Shown here one piece after another: positions 51,266-59,593 of a DNA stretch of 64,000 bases. Within the stretch, counting starts at the first letter, position 1. Every line of letters starts with the position of its first letter. Below the pieces are notes generated by a model. That model saw nothing but the letters and a program-made list of their open reading frames with translations. It did not search any database and was not told the origin of the DNA. Location of the stretch: NCBI RefSeq assembly GCF_000296815.2, contig NZ_CAIT01000009.1, positions 1,852,001-1,916,000 of the forward strand. Reading direction: 5' to 3'. Origin of the DNA: Fibrisoma limi BUZ 3. Lineage in GTDB: Bacteria > Bacteroidota > Bacteroidia > Cytophagales > Spirosomataceae. The position numbers and the translations under genes were made by a program.

Positions 51266-51427
51266 ATTTGTTGCTGATAAGGCAATCTTTCATACATTAG
51301 CAGTGAAATAAGGGTTAAAAAGTTTGCTGATAATTAAGAGCTTACTAAATTGGCCCTTTGAATAGTTATAAAATCACAGTTTACATCAATTAACCTTTAA
51401 TCACCGCAACCTCTTAGGTACCGTAAC

Positions 51428-51922
51428 ATGATCTCTAAGAAAGCAAAGTACGCCATCAAAGCCCTGAAGGTTTTGACCGAAGAGTACGGGAAGGGCCCTG
51501 TACTGATTTCCTACATATCGGCGAAGGAAAACATCCCGAAAAAATTCTTAGAGGCTATCCTGCTGGAGTTACGGAACCATGGTATCCTCCAGAGCCAGAA
51601 AGGGAAAGGCGGTGGCTATCTGCTGCGGGTGGACCCGGGTCGGGTAAACCTGGCTCAGGTACTGCGCGTAATTGATGGCCCGATTGCCCCAACGCCTTGT
51701 GTTTCGTTTAACTTCTACGTTCGCTGCGACGACTGTGAAGATGAAGTTACGTGCGCCCTCAAACCCATCATGGAACGCGTGCGGGATGCGAACCTGGGCG
51801 TTTACGAAAACACAACCCTGCTGACATTTATGAACCCGTCGTCGTTGGAGACGAAGGAAATTCCCATTGGCAGCAAAGCCAACGAATCTGTTGACAACTC
51901 AGCCAAGCGCATGACAGCCTAA
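51428..51922 (+). CDS. Rrf2-family transcriptional regulator
   Basis: A 164-residue Rrf2 protein. The winged helix-turn-helix is at the N-terminus (KAKYAIKALKVLTEEYG, ISAKENIPKKFLEAILLEL, LQSQKGKGGGYLL). Four cysteines follow, C91, C100, C103 and C109, in PCVSFNFYVRCDDCEDEVTC. Rrf2 members such as IscR, NsrR and RsrR use three Cys in this region to bind an iron-sulfur cluster, so this one may sense iron-sulfur status, redox or NO; spacing differs from IscR. The C-terminal tail is Ser/Asn-rich. It is a single-gene unit with a strong terminator downstream. Confidence 0.9.
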   Translation: MISKKAKYAIKALKVLTEEYGKGPVLISYISAKENIPKKFLEAILLELRNHGILQSQKGKGGGYLLRVDPGRVNLAQVLRVIDGPIAPTPCVSFNFYVRCDDCEDEVTCALKPIMERVRDANLGVYENTTLLTFMNPSSLETKEIPIGSKANESVDNSAKRMTA

Positions 51923-51945
51923 GCTGGACGGTGTGCACTATAAAT

Positions 51946-51983
51946 GGGTGAGGCTGAATCGAACGTTCGATTCAGCCTCACCC
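51946..51983. terminator. Perfect palindromic bidirectional terminator
   Basis: A 38-bp perfect palindrome centred at 51964/51965, between two converging genes, with T- or A-rich flanks on both sides. Confidence 0.85.
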
Positions 51984-52008
51984 TTTCGTTTGTTTGATGC
52001 ACTACAAT

Positions 52009-53535
52009 TTATTGGGGCTGATGCTCTTTCCGGAGCAGATCGTTTACGGTCTTAACGGGGTTAAACGTAATCAGCGGTACTTCTACAAAGATGGTATTCC
52101 AGTCGGCCATGGCTCCATTCCAGAGGCCGGGTAGCTCCTGCGCCTTCAAATCTTTCCCGTCTTTTGACTTCTGGGTAATAAAGCCCGTCTGTGGATCGCG
52201 GTAGGCAGGCAGGTCGAATTTGCGACCGTGGTGATCTTTCAGACCGCAGACAAGATCGACGGGGTTGAAGTGCGTGGCAGCGTCAAAAATGGCTTTCTGG
52301 TCGGGATCAGCCAGGTCAATCTGGGCCGACTCAACGATCTGGAGCGAAACGGAGCCGTCCTGGTTTCTCGCCCAGAATGGCCCACCACCCGGTTCACCTA
52401 CGTTCTTAACCATACCGCAAACCCGTACCGGCCGGTTTAGCTTCTGGCGGAAATACGCGAGCTTTTCCGCTTTCGACCTGCTTTCGAAGCCATCAGGAGG
52501 TAAGGTAAACAAGGTACGCCGGAACAGTTCGTCGGCTTCACTCAGATAGCCTTCGCTGACGTCGTCTGATTCGAGCAGCCCCTGCAACCGGGCTACCTGC
52601 TGTTGTGCATCCAGCAAAACGGCCGCCAGCACTTTCTTGTACGTAATGGTTGGCTCTTTGAGTTCATCGGGTACTACGTTATCAATGTTCTTGATGAACA
52701 CGATGTCGGCGTCAATGTCGTTCAGGTTTTCGATCAGAGCGCCGTGGCCCGCCGGGCGAAACAGTAGCGTATCATCGGCATTTCGGAAAGGCGTGTTGTC
52801 GAGATTTACCGAGATGGTATCGGTTGATTTCTTTTGCTCAGAGAACGTAATATCAAACGTAACACCGAGCCAGGCTTCGTAGTCCGCTTTTTCGGCCTGA
52901 ATAAGCTGCTCAAAACGCTCACGGTGTTCGGGGGAAACCGTAAAATGAATACGAACCAAACCGTTCGAGTTGGCATACGAAGCCCCTTCAACCAGATGTT
53001 CTTCAACGGGCGTTCGAGGGCCATCAGGATAGCGGTGGAACTGAAGCAGCCCCTTGGGTAAGTTTCCGTAGCCAAGGCCGTCGTCGAGCAGCAGGAACCG
53101 CAGTACGGTCTGCCGCAATAAAGGTTGCCAATCTTTATCGGCAACAGCTTTGTCGAGGTCAACGCCTTTGGTGGCCAGTACCTCTTTCAAATCGTCATAA
53201 AAGGCAAAATCCGGCAGACGGGCGAAAAACTCGTCGGCGGCTTTATCGGATTTGCCGTCGAGGGCCGAGAACAGCGATTTGAACATTCGGGTAGCGGCCC
53301 CGGACGCGGGCACAAACTTGAGCAGCGAACGGTCCTGCGCGGCTGCGTCGAACCGGTGAATATAAGCCGACAGTTCCGTTTCGGGAACCTGCACAATCCC
53401 ATCGCCGACGGTAGCGGCCTTGATTACGTTCAGGAAAGGAAAGCCCTGGACAAAATGCTGTATCTGCTGATCGATCTGGTCGAGTGAAATACCCTGTGCC
53501 AGTATCTGGTCCTGATCTTGTTCGGTGAACTGCAT
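52009..53535 (-). CDS. DUF4301-family protein
   Basis: A 508-residue cytosolic protein of the Bacteroidota DUF4301 family, recognised by GFPFLNVIKAATVGDGI, KFVPASGAATRMFKSLF, GLPKGLLQFHRYPDGPRTPVEEHLVEGA, LFRPAGHGALIENLNDIDADIVFIKNIDNVV and VCGMVKNVGEPGGGPFWA. The PASGAATRMF and PAGHGALIENLNDIDADIVFIKN blocks look like a nucleotidyltransferase-type active site, but the activity has not been assigned as far as I know. The start is the ATG at 53535, because the extension to 53604 lacks family character. Confidence 0.85.
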   Translation of the reverse strand: MQFTEQDQDQILAQGISLDQIDQQIQHFVQGFPFLNVIKAATVGDGIVQVPETELSAYIHRFDAAAQDRSLLKFVPASGAATRMFKSLFSALDGKSDKAADEFFARLPDFAFYDDLKEVLATKGVDLDKAVADKDWQPLLRQTVLRFLLLDDGLGYGNLPKGLLQFHRYPDGPRTPVEEHLVEGASYANSNGLVRIHFTVSPEHRERFEQLIQAEKADYEAWLGVTFDITFSEQKKSTDTISVNLDNTPFRNADDTLLFRPAGHGALIENLNDIDADIVFIKNIDNVVPDELKEPTITYKKVLAAVLLDAQQQVARLQGLLESDDVSEGYLSEADELFRRTLFTLPPDGFESRSKAEKLAYFRQKLNRPVRVCGMVKNVGEPGGGPFWARNQDGSVSLQIVESAQIDLADPDQKAIFDAATHFNPVDLVCGLKDHHGRKFDLPAYRDPQTGFITQKSKDGKDLKAQELPGLWNGAMADWNTIFVEVPLITFNPVKTVNDLLRKEHQPQ

Positions 53536-53601
53536 GGAAAAAGGCAAGAAAATTCGTTTAGAACTCCGGCAAATTGGAAATTTAGGGAACGTGACGCAAA
53601 T

Positions 53602-53609
53602 CAAATTTA
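53602..53609 (-). promoter_or_regulatory. -7 promoter element for the DUF4301 gene
   Basis: On the minus strand TAAATTTG matches TAnnTTTG exactly, 66 nt before the ATG at 53535, in the divergent interval with the HAD hydrolase gene. Confidence 0.5.
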
Positions 53610-53684
53610 CGGGGTAGTCCGAATCTTATTATCACCAACCGCCAGACCGTTGTAATTTTATCACAAAAACTATATTGCTCCACT

Positions 53685-54401
53685 ATGCAGGTCGGAATAA
53701 CAACCTCCTCGCTAAAGCTGATTGCTTTTGATGCTGATGATACGCTGTGGGTGAACGAACCCATGTATGTGAATGTACAGCAGCAGTTCCGAACGTTACT
53801 GATGCATCATGTCAGCGAAGAAACGATTGGTGCCCGGTTCTACGAAGCGCAGATGCGGAATCTGCGGCTGTTTGGATACGGGGCGAAAGGATTTATGCTG
53901 TCTATGATTGAAACGGCCATTGAACTGACCGAAGGCACCATCACGGGCTCTGAAATACAGCAAATCATTGACATTGGCAAAGAGCTACTGGCGTTCCCGA
54001 TTGATATTCTCGATGGTGTACAGGACGTACTGGAAACGCTTTCGGGCCAGTATGACCTGATGGTGCTGACTAAAGGCGATCTGCTCGATCAGGAAAGCAA
54101 AATTGCGCGGTCGGGCCTGGGGCATTATTTCAAGTACGTTGAGATTGTCAGCGAGAAAAACGAGCCGGCTTATCAGCGTATCATACAACGCTATGGTTTG
54201 CAACCGGAAGAGTTTCTGATGATCGGAAATTCACTACGCTCCGATATACTGCCCGTGGTTCATGTGGGAGCCAACGCCATCCACGTGCCGTATTCTGTTA
54301 CCTGGGCGCATGAGCAGGTCGAGAAAGAGCAACTGGAGGGTAAGGCGTTTCTGGCGTTTGAGCGGATTGCCGATGTTATTCCGGTTCTTAGCCGGAACTA
54401 A
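53685..54401 (+). CDS. HAD-superfamily hydrolase
   Basis: A 238-residue phosphatase-type HAD protein. Motif I is D16-A-D18-D-T in IAFDADDTLW, motif II is in LMVLTKGD, and motif IV is in EEFLMIGNSLRSDILPVVHVGANAIHV. It resembles the YjjG/phosphoglycolate-phosphatase-like class with a helical cap between residues 35 and 100. The substrate is unknown. It converges on the alpha/beta hydrolase gene with a 4-nt overlap and diverges from the DUF4301 gene. Confidence 0.9.
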   Translation: MQVGITTSSLKLIAFDADDTLWVNEPMYVNVQQQFRTLLMHHVSEETIGARFYEAQMRNLRLFGYGAKGFMLSMIETAIELTEGTITGSEIQQIIDIGKELLAFPIDILDGVQDVLETLSGQYDLMVLTKGDLLDQESKIARSGLGHYFKYVEIVSEKNEPAYQRIIQRYGLQPEEFLMIGNSLRSDILPVVHVGANAIHVPYSVTWAHEQVEKEQLEGKAFLAFERIADVIPVLSRN

Positions 54402-55096
54402 TCAGCCGGCCGTTGCCGGGTTGTAGGTCCCTGACTGGACAGCAAGGCGGTGATGGGTGCCGCTACGAGGTCGGGGTGAAAAACCAGGCTGAAATGATCG
54501 CCGGGCACCATCACGTAAGGTTCGTCCGGCGGAGCAATGATGTTGTCGGGTCGGGCATGGATGCGTAAATCGGGTTGTGCCGACAATGGGGGGACCTTTG
54601 CAAAAAGCGTTTGAATCTGGAACCACAGGTAGCGTCGATCCATCTGGCGGGAATTGAAGAGGAGCGTCTGATAAAGCGGTCGTGATTCATTAAAAGGGTA
54701 CTGTCTGACCGAAAGCTTAGTTAAGAACTGGCTTTGCGTCAGGCCCGTAAGGGATAGCAAACGAAGAAGGCTAAGGTTATGAGTGGGAAACAGAATCTTT
54801 TTCTGATTTGTCCATGAAGCAATCTGTATGACCGTAGAACCGGTCAATTCCTTGACAAAAATGGCAACCCAGCCACCCATCGAATGACCAATGACCACAT
54901 CCCCGGCGCTAATGGCGTACTGACTGACCAGATAATGAGCCACCTGCCGCACATTGATTGAGCCGGATGGCTTCCAGCGCAAAAATTCATCCGTCAAGTT
55001 GATTCGTACCGGCTCAATCGTAGGTAATAACGGCATTATCTGGTCAAACACCGTTGCATCTTCAAGATAGCCGTGTATGAATAGGACGCGGGTCAA
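54398..55096 (-). CDS. Alpha/beta hydrolase, small
   Basis: A 232-residue alpha/beta hydrolase: the first strand is VLFIHGYLED, the nucleophile elbow GHSMGGWVA, and the catalytic His is probably in VPGDHFSLVF. The acid residue is likely the Asp of RPDNIIAPPDE. The frame begins with TTG at 55096, needed to keep the first strand; no ATG fits. It starts 5 nt after the DUF1501 gene stop, so it is co-transcribed with the DUF1501/DUF1553 pair. Substrate unknown. Confidence 0.75.
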   Translation of the reverse strand: MTRVLFIHGYLEDATVFDQIMPLLPTIEPVRINLTDEFLRWKPSGSINVRQVAHYLVSQYAISAGDVVIGHSMGGWVAIFVKELTGSTVIQIASWTNQKKILFPTHNLSLLRLLSLTGLTQSQFLTKLSVRQYPFNESRPLYQTLLFNSRQMDRRYLWFQIQTLFAKVPPLSAQPDLRIHARPDNIIAPPDEPYVMVPGDHFSLVFHPDLVAAPITALLSSQGPTTRQRPAD

Positions 55097-55101
55097 ATCA
55101 A

Positions 55102-56604
55102 CTAAGCGAGTAAAGGTTTGACAATCTTACCGGCTACATCGGTCAGACGGAAGGGGCGCCCCTGGAACTGATACGTCAGTTTTGTGTGGTCAAAGCCCAG
55201 CAGATGCAGGATAGTGGCCTGTAGGTCGTGGACATGCACTTTGTCTTTAACACCGTAGTAGCCGATTTCGTCGGTCTCGCCGTACGTAAAACCGCGCTTC
55301 ACGCCCCCGCCGGCCATCCAGACGGTAAAGGCTTCGAGGTGATGATCCCGACCCATGAAGGGGAGTACCTGACCATCGCGGTTTTCCTGCATGGGTGTCC
55401 GGCCGAACTCCCCGCCCCAGACAACCAGCGTTTCGTCGAGGAGACCACGCTGCTTCAGATCTGTCAATAGGGCCGCAACAGCCTGATCGGATTCTTTACA
55501 CTTCTGACGAAGGCCAATTTCAATAGCGCCATCGGCACTGGTACCGTGTGAGTCCCAACCCCAGTCAAACAACTGGACAAACCGGACCCCCCGTTCAACC
55601 AGTCGGCGAGCCAGCAGGCAATTGCGCGCAAAAGACCCTTTGTTGGGGTCAACACCGTAGCTATCAAGGATGTACTGCGGTTCACCCTTAATGTCCATAG
55701 CGTCGGGCACGGACATCTGCATCCGGAACGCCAGTTCGTACTGAGCAATACGGGTCAGGATTTCGGGGTCTTTAACATCCTCGTAATGCTGCCGATTGAT
55801 TTCGCTGATGGCGTCAATAGTCTGCTTTCGTGTATCGCGGTTCATACCCGACGGGTCGGATACGTACAGCACCGGATCGCCGTCCGTACGGCACTGAACA
55901 CCCTGGTACACCGTTGGTAAGAATCCACTGCCCCAGATGGATTTACCCGCATCGGGCTGTTTGCCACCCGATGCCAGCACGATAAAACCCGGGAGGTTGT
56001 CGTTTTCAGTGCCCAGGCCATACGTCACCCACGAACCAAGGCTCGGGCGGCCCAGCCGGGCGCTTCCGGTGTGCATCAGCAATTGCGCCGGCGCATGGTT
56101 AAACTGGTCCGTATGCATGGCCTTGACGAACGTAATGTCATCAACAGCGCCTTGCAGGTGAGGCAGGTAATCGGATACCCAGGCCCCCGACTGACCATGC
56201 TGCGCAAATTTGCCCTGCGGTCCCAGCATCTTCGGAACACCCCGGATGAACGCGAACTTCTTGCCTTCGAGTAGTTCCTGCGGACAATCCTTGCCGTGGT
56301 ATTTGACCAGTTCGGGCTTGTAGTCAAACAGCTCAAGCTGCGAGGGTGATCCGGCCATGTGGATGTAGATCACTCGCTTGGCTTTCGGCAGATACTGCGC
56401 TGCCTGCGGTGCCATTGGCTCATCCGGTTGAAGGGCTGCGTCGGCTACGTTGACAGCCTCATCGCGACGGCCCAGGAAACCACAACTGCTCAGGATCGAA
56501 CCAAGCGCCATAGCGCCCAGGCCTGTGGAACAGGTATGCAAAAAGTGCCGCCTGGTTTCGCGCAGGGCGGCCATTTGCCGAAGTTCGTTTTGAAGGTCGC
56601 TCAT
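55102..56604 (-). CDS. DUF1501-family protein, Tat-exported sulfatase-like
   Basis: A 500-residue protein with a twin-arginine signal (ETRRHFLHTCSTGLGAMALG, lipobox-like SSCG after it). The body carries the DUF1501 pattern: RVIYIHMAGSPSQLELFDYKP, WVSDYLPHLQGAVDDITFVKAM, QLFDWGWDSHG, VVWGGEFGRTPM, DHHLEAFTVWMAGGGVKRG. DUF1501 proteins have an alkaline-phosphatase-like fold and occur with DUF1553 cytochromes. Their function is not settled. It follows the DUF1553 gene by 36 nt. Confidence 0.9.
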   Translation of the reverse strand: MSDLQNELRQMAALRETRRHFLHTCSTGLGAMALGSILSSCGFLGRRDEAVNVADAALQPDEPMAPQAAQYLPKAKRVIYIHMAGSPSQLELFDYKPELVKYHGKDCPQELLEGKKFAFIRGVPKMLGPQGKFAQHGQSGAWVSDYLPHLQGAVDDITFVKAMHTDQFNHAPAQLLMHTGSARLGRPSLGSWVTYGLGTENDNLPGFIVLASGGKQPDAGKSIWGSGFLPTVYQGVQCRTDGDPVLYVSDPSGMNRDTRKQTIDAISEINRQHYEDVKDPEILTRIAQYELAFRMQMSVPDAMDIKGEPQYILDSYGVDPNKGSFARNCLLARRLVERGVRFVQLFDWGWDSHGTSADGAIEIGLRQKCKESDQAVAALLTDLKQRGLLDETLVVWGGEFGRTPMQENRDGQVLPFMGRDHHLEAFTVWMAGGGVKRGFTYGETDEIGYYGVKDKVHVHDLQATILHLLGFDHTKLTYQFQGRPFRLTDVAGKIVKPLLA

Positions 56605-56640
56605 GGTTGTATCCGTAATAGGCTGCGGCCTGTACTACGT

Positions 56641-59394
56641 TTATTCTTTCGTAATGACTTCGTCCAGATTCAACATCGTATTGGCCGTTACGGTCAGGGC
56701 GGCCAGTTGCGGAGTCGCATCAGGACAACCCGCAATCTTCTTTATGTCGTCGGGCTCCTGCTGGTATTGCTGTTCTGTGGTACGATACAACCGGGCCAGC
56801 ACCGCGAGTTTTTTAGGCGACAAGTCCCTCAGCATAATCCGCCGGAAACCCGCCTGAATCTGCTGCTCGGGCGACCGACCGTTTTTCTGCATGTACTCAG
56901 CCAACCGTTGTGCGGCCTCAATGTATACCGGATCATTAAGCGTAACGAGTGCCTGTAACGGCGTGTTAGTCCGTAGCCGCCGAAGCTGGCAGAACTCCCG
57001 GCTGGGGCTGTCGAATGTGATCATGGAAGGGTACGGGGCCGTTCGCTTCCAATACGTGTACAGGGCCCGGCGATACCGATCGTCGCCCTCGCTCAATTTC
57101 CACGCTTCGCCGTTATAAGGTGATTGCCAGATGCCATCGGGTTGCGGAGGCATTACGCTTGGTCCGTACATTTTCAGACTCAATAACCCACTGACAGCCA
57201 GCATCTGATCGCGTACCTGTTCGGCCGACAGGCGAACCCGTGGGCCCCGCGCCAGCAGCCGGTTAAACGGATCTTTGGCCAGCAGTTCGGGCGACGCTTC
57301 TGACTGTTGCTGATACGTAGCCGACATGACCATTCGTTTCAGCAGTTTTTTTATGCTCCAGCGGTCGGTTTCCATGAACTCAACGGCCAGGTAGTCCAGC
57401 AGTTCGCGGTGGGTTGGCTGGATGCCCTGGGTACCCATGTCCTCGACCGTCTCGACAATGCCCGTTCCAAAAAGCTGCTCCCAGAAACGGTTGACGGCCA
57501 CCCTGGCCGTCAGGGGATGATCGCGGGTCACCATCCACCTGGCCAGACCCAATCGGTTGCGGGGCATATCGGGGCTCAGAGCCGGCATTGACTTCGGCAC
57601 ATCGGGCTTGACCTCTTTACCTTTCACCATCCAGTTGCCACGTTCAAATACGTGAGTTTTTCGAATCAGGTCGCCGGTTCCGTCGTACATGATCGGCGTC
57701 TGGTCGGTGTCTTTATTAAGCAGGTCAACGTACTGTTGTTCCTGCGGACCGATTGCATCCGCAGGCTGACCGGGTAATGCCGACTGGAAAGCTACCCACT
57801 TGATCATCACCCATTTCTTCGGCTCTTTAGGGCTATTGAGCGTTACAAACAGGTTATGCCGCCCTTGAATTGACGGAATTGGAAAGAGTTGAACCGAGTC
57901 TTTCCATTCGCTGCCGGTTTTGGGTACGGAAGTGGTCAGCAACACCGGACCATTCAGGCTGTCTTTATGCACCGTAACAACTGCGTCGGGAGCACCGGTC
58001 CCCCACGCAATCAGCAGGCGGTTTTTGCCTGTGAGCGTTACGTTCCTGATCCGGGCCGAACCCAGGTGTTGAACCCCGAAATACTTTGCATCAAGCAGCG
58101 ACGCGTTGACGTACTGGTCGAAGTCGTGGGAGTTGACTTTTGGCTCCATCACGCGCAGGAACCGTTCGTATTCGGTTGCTTTCTGGCGAGGAAGCTGCGT
58201 CGTTAACCAGCGCTTCATGTCCAGGACCGCTACGGAGTCCTTTTCTTTATAGAAACGCAGTGTCGGTGTTTCGCTGACGATGTCCTCGTCGCGGCTGTTG
58301 TTAAAAAACGCCAGGTATTTATAGTACTCGTCGTTGACGAACGGATCGTAGGGGTGGCTGTGACATTGCACGCACGAGAAGGTTGTGCCATGCCAGACGT
58401 CCCAGGTTGTATTAACGCGGTCGAGAACGGCGGCAATGCGAAATTCTTCATCCTGCGTTCCGCCTTCGTCGTTGTTCATCGTGTTGCGGTGAAAACCGGT
58501 CGCAATGAGCTGGTCGTCGGTAGGCTGGGGGAGGAGATCGCCGGCCAGTTGCTCAATCGTGAACTGATCGAAGGGTTTGTCCTGATTAAACGCCTTGATC
58601 AACCAGTCGCGGTACCACCAGATCTTCCGGCCGGCATCCCGTTCATACCCCTTGGTGTCAGCATAGCGGGCCAGATCGAGCCACATACCGGCCCACTTTT
58701 CGCCATAGGCCGATGACGCCATAAGTCGGTCAACTACGTTTTCGTAGGCGTTGGGCGATGTGTCCTTCACAAAATCGGCCATCTCCTGCTCGGTTGGTGG
58801 CAGCCCCGTCAGGTCCAGCGATACGCGCCGGAGCAGCGTTGGACGATCAGCTATCGGCGAAGGTTTCATCCCTTCGGCTTTCAGCTTGTCCAGCATAAAA
58901 TGGTCTATTTCGTTCCTGACCCATTTTGTTTCATCACTCTCGGCTAGGCCAAGGCGACTCCAGAACGTACCGACGTTGGGAACGTCCGGCTTTTCAATAC
59001 GCTGGTATGCCCAGTGATCACCCCATTCGGCACCCTGGTTAATCCAATCGCGAAGCAGGTCAATTTCGTTTTCTTTGAGAGGAGGGTGATCGAGCGGCAT
59101 CCGCTCGTCGGGGTCGGTCAGGGTCAGCCGCCGGATCATCTCACTACCGTCGGCATCGCCGGGAATGATGGCGGGCTTACCTGATTTGGTGGGAGCCAGC
59201 GCTTCGTGCTTGAACAGCAGCGAAAAACCCCCGGCCTTCTTAACACCCCCGTGGCAGGCTATGCAGTTCTTGTTCAGAAGCGGTTTTATCTGAGTATTAT
59301 AATCGACCTGCCCCCCGAACATACCGAGAAACGACGAAGAGATTAACCCGATCGCCACAATCCCTACCCCAACGACTACCAACTTGAGTTTCAT
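56641..59394 (-). CDS. DUF1549/DUF1553 planctomycete-type cytochrome protein
   Basis: A 917-residue exported protein. A signal anchor is followed by a PSCyt1 heme motif C44-I-A-C47-H48 (NCIACHGG), then the DUF1549 region ([37 protein letters not shown]), a carbohydrate-binding-like middle part and the DUF1553 region ([38 protein letters not shown]). The ATG at 59394 (MKLK) is preferred over a GTG three codons earlier. Together with the DUF1501 gene it forms a widespread pair of unknown role, possibly an exported redox or sulfated-glycan system. Confidence 0.9.
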   Translation of the reverse strand: MKLKLVVVGVGIVAIGLISSSFLGMFGGQVDYNTQIKPLLNKNCIACHGGVKKAGGFSLLFKHEALAPTKSGKPAIIPGDADGSEMIRRLTLTDPDERMPLDHPPLKENEIDLLRDWINQGAEWGDHWAYQRIEKPDVPNVGTFWSRLGLAESDETKWVRNEIDHFMLDKLKAEGMKPSPIADRPTLLRRVSLDLTGLPPTEQEMADFVKDTSPNAYENVVDRLMASSAYGEKWAGMWLDLARYADTKGYERDAGRKIWWYRDWLIKAFNQDKPFDQFTIEQLAGDLLPQPTDDQLIATGFHRNTMNNDEGGTQDEEFRIAAVLDRVNTTWDVWHGTTFSCVQCHSHPYDPFVNDEYYKYLAFFNNSRDEDIVSETPTLRFYKEKDSVAVLDMKRWLTTQLPRQKATEYERFLRVMEPKVNSHDFDQYVNASLLDAKYFGVQHLGSARIRNVTLTGKNRLLIAWGTGAPDAVVTVHKDSLNGPVLLTTSVPKTGSEWKDSVQLFPIPSIQGRHNLFVTLNSPKEPKKWVMIKWVAFQSALPGQPADAIGPQEQQYVDLLNKDTDQTPIMYDGTGDLIRKTHVFERGNWMVKGKEVKPDVPKSMPALSPDMPRNRLGLARWMVTRDHPLTARVAVNRFWEQLFGTGIVETVEDMGTQGIQPTHRELLDYLAVEFMETDRWSIKKLLKRMVMSATYQQQSEASPELLAKDPFNRLLARGPRVRLSAEQVRDQMLAVSGLLSLKMYGPSVMPPQPDGIWQSPYNGEAWKLSEGDDRYRRALYTYWKRTAPYPSMITFDSPSREFCQLRRLRTNTPLQALVTLNDPVYIEAAQRLAEYMQKNGRSPEQQIQAGFRRIMLRDLSPKKLAVLARLYRTTEQQYQQEPDDIKKIAGCPDATPQLAALTVTANTMLNLDEVITKE

Positions 59395-59593
59395 AGTGCG
59401 CACCCTGACAACTGGCTTACGTATAAAAGACTCGGCACCCTGTTTTTTAACCTGATTTCCAACCGCGAGAACGTCACTTGCTGAGAACTAGCTGACAAGA
59501 AACCGGATGCAGGGCGTTATTGTACAAATCGCATCTCTTATTTTAACAAACGAAGATAGGGTGTAAGTCGTTCATCAGCAATCAGATTGCCGG

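Larger units (their letters stand above)
50975..51427. other. Non-coding interval between the lipoprotein and Rrf2 genes
   Basis: A 453-bp interval with no convincing gene on either strand. It holds the terminator at 51011-51041 and an imperfect palindrome at 51236-51265. The second half is AT-rich and likely contains the rrf2-type gene's promoter, though no exact TAnnTTTG is seen close to it. Confidence 0.6.
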
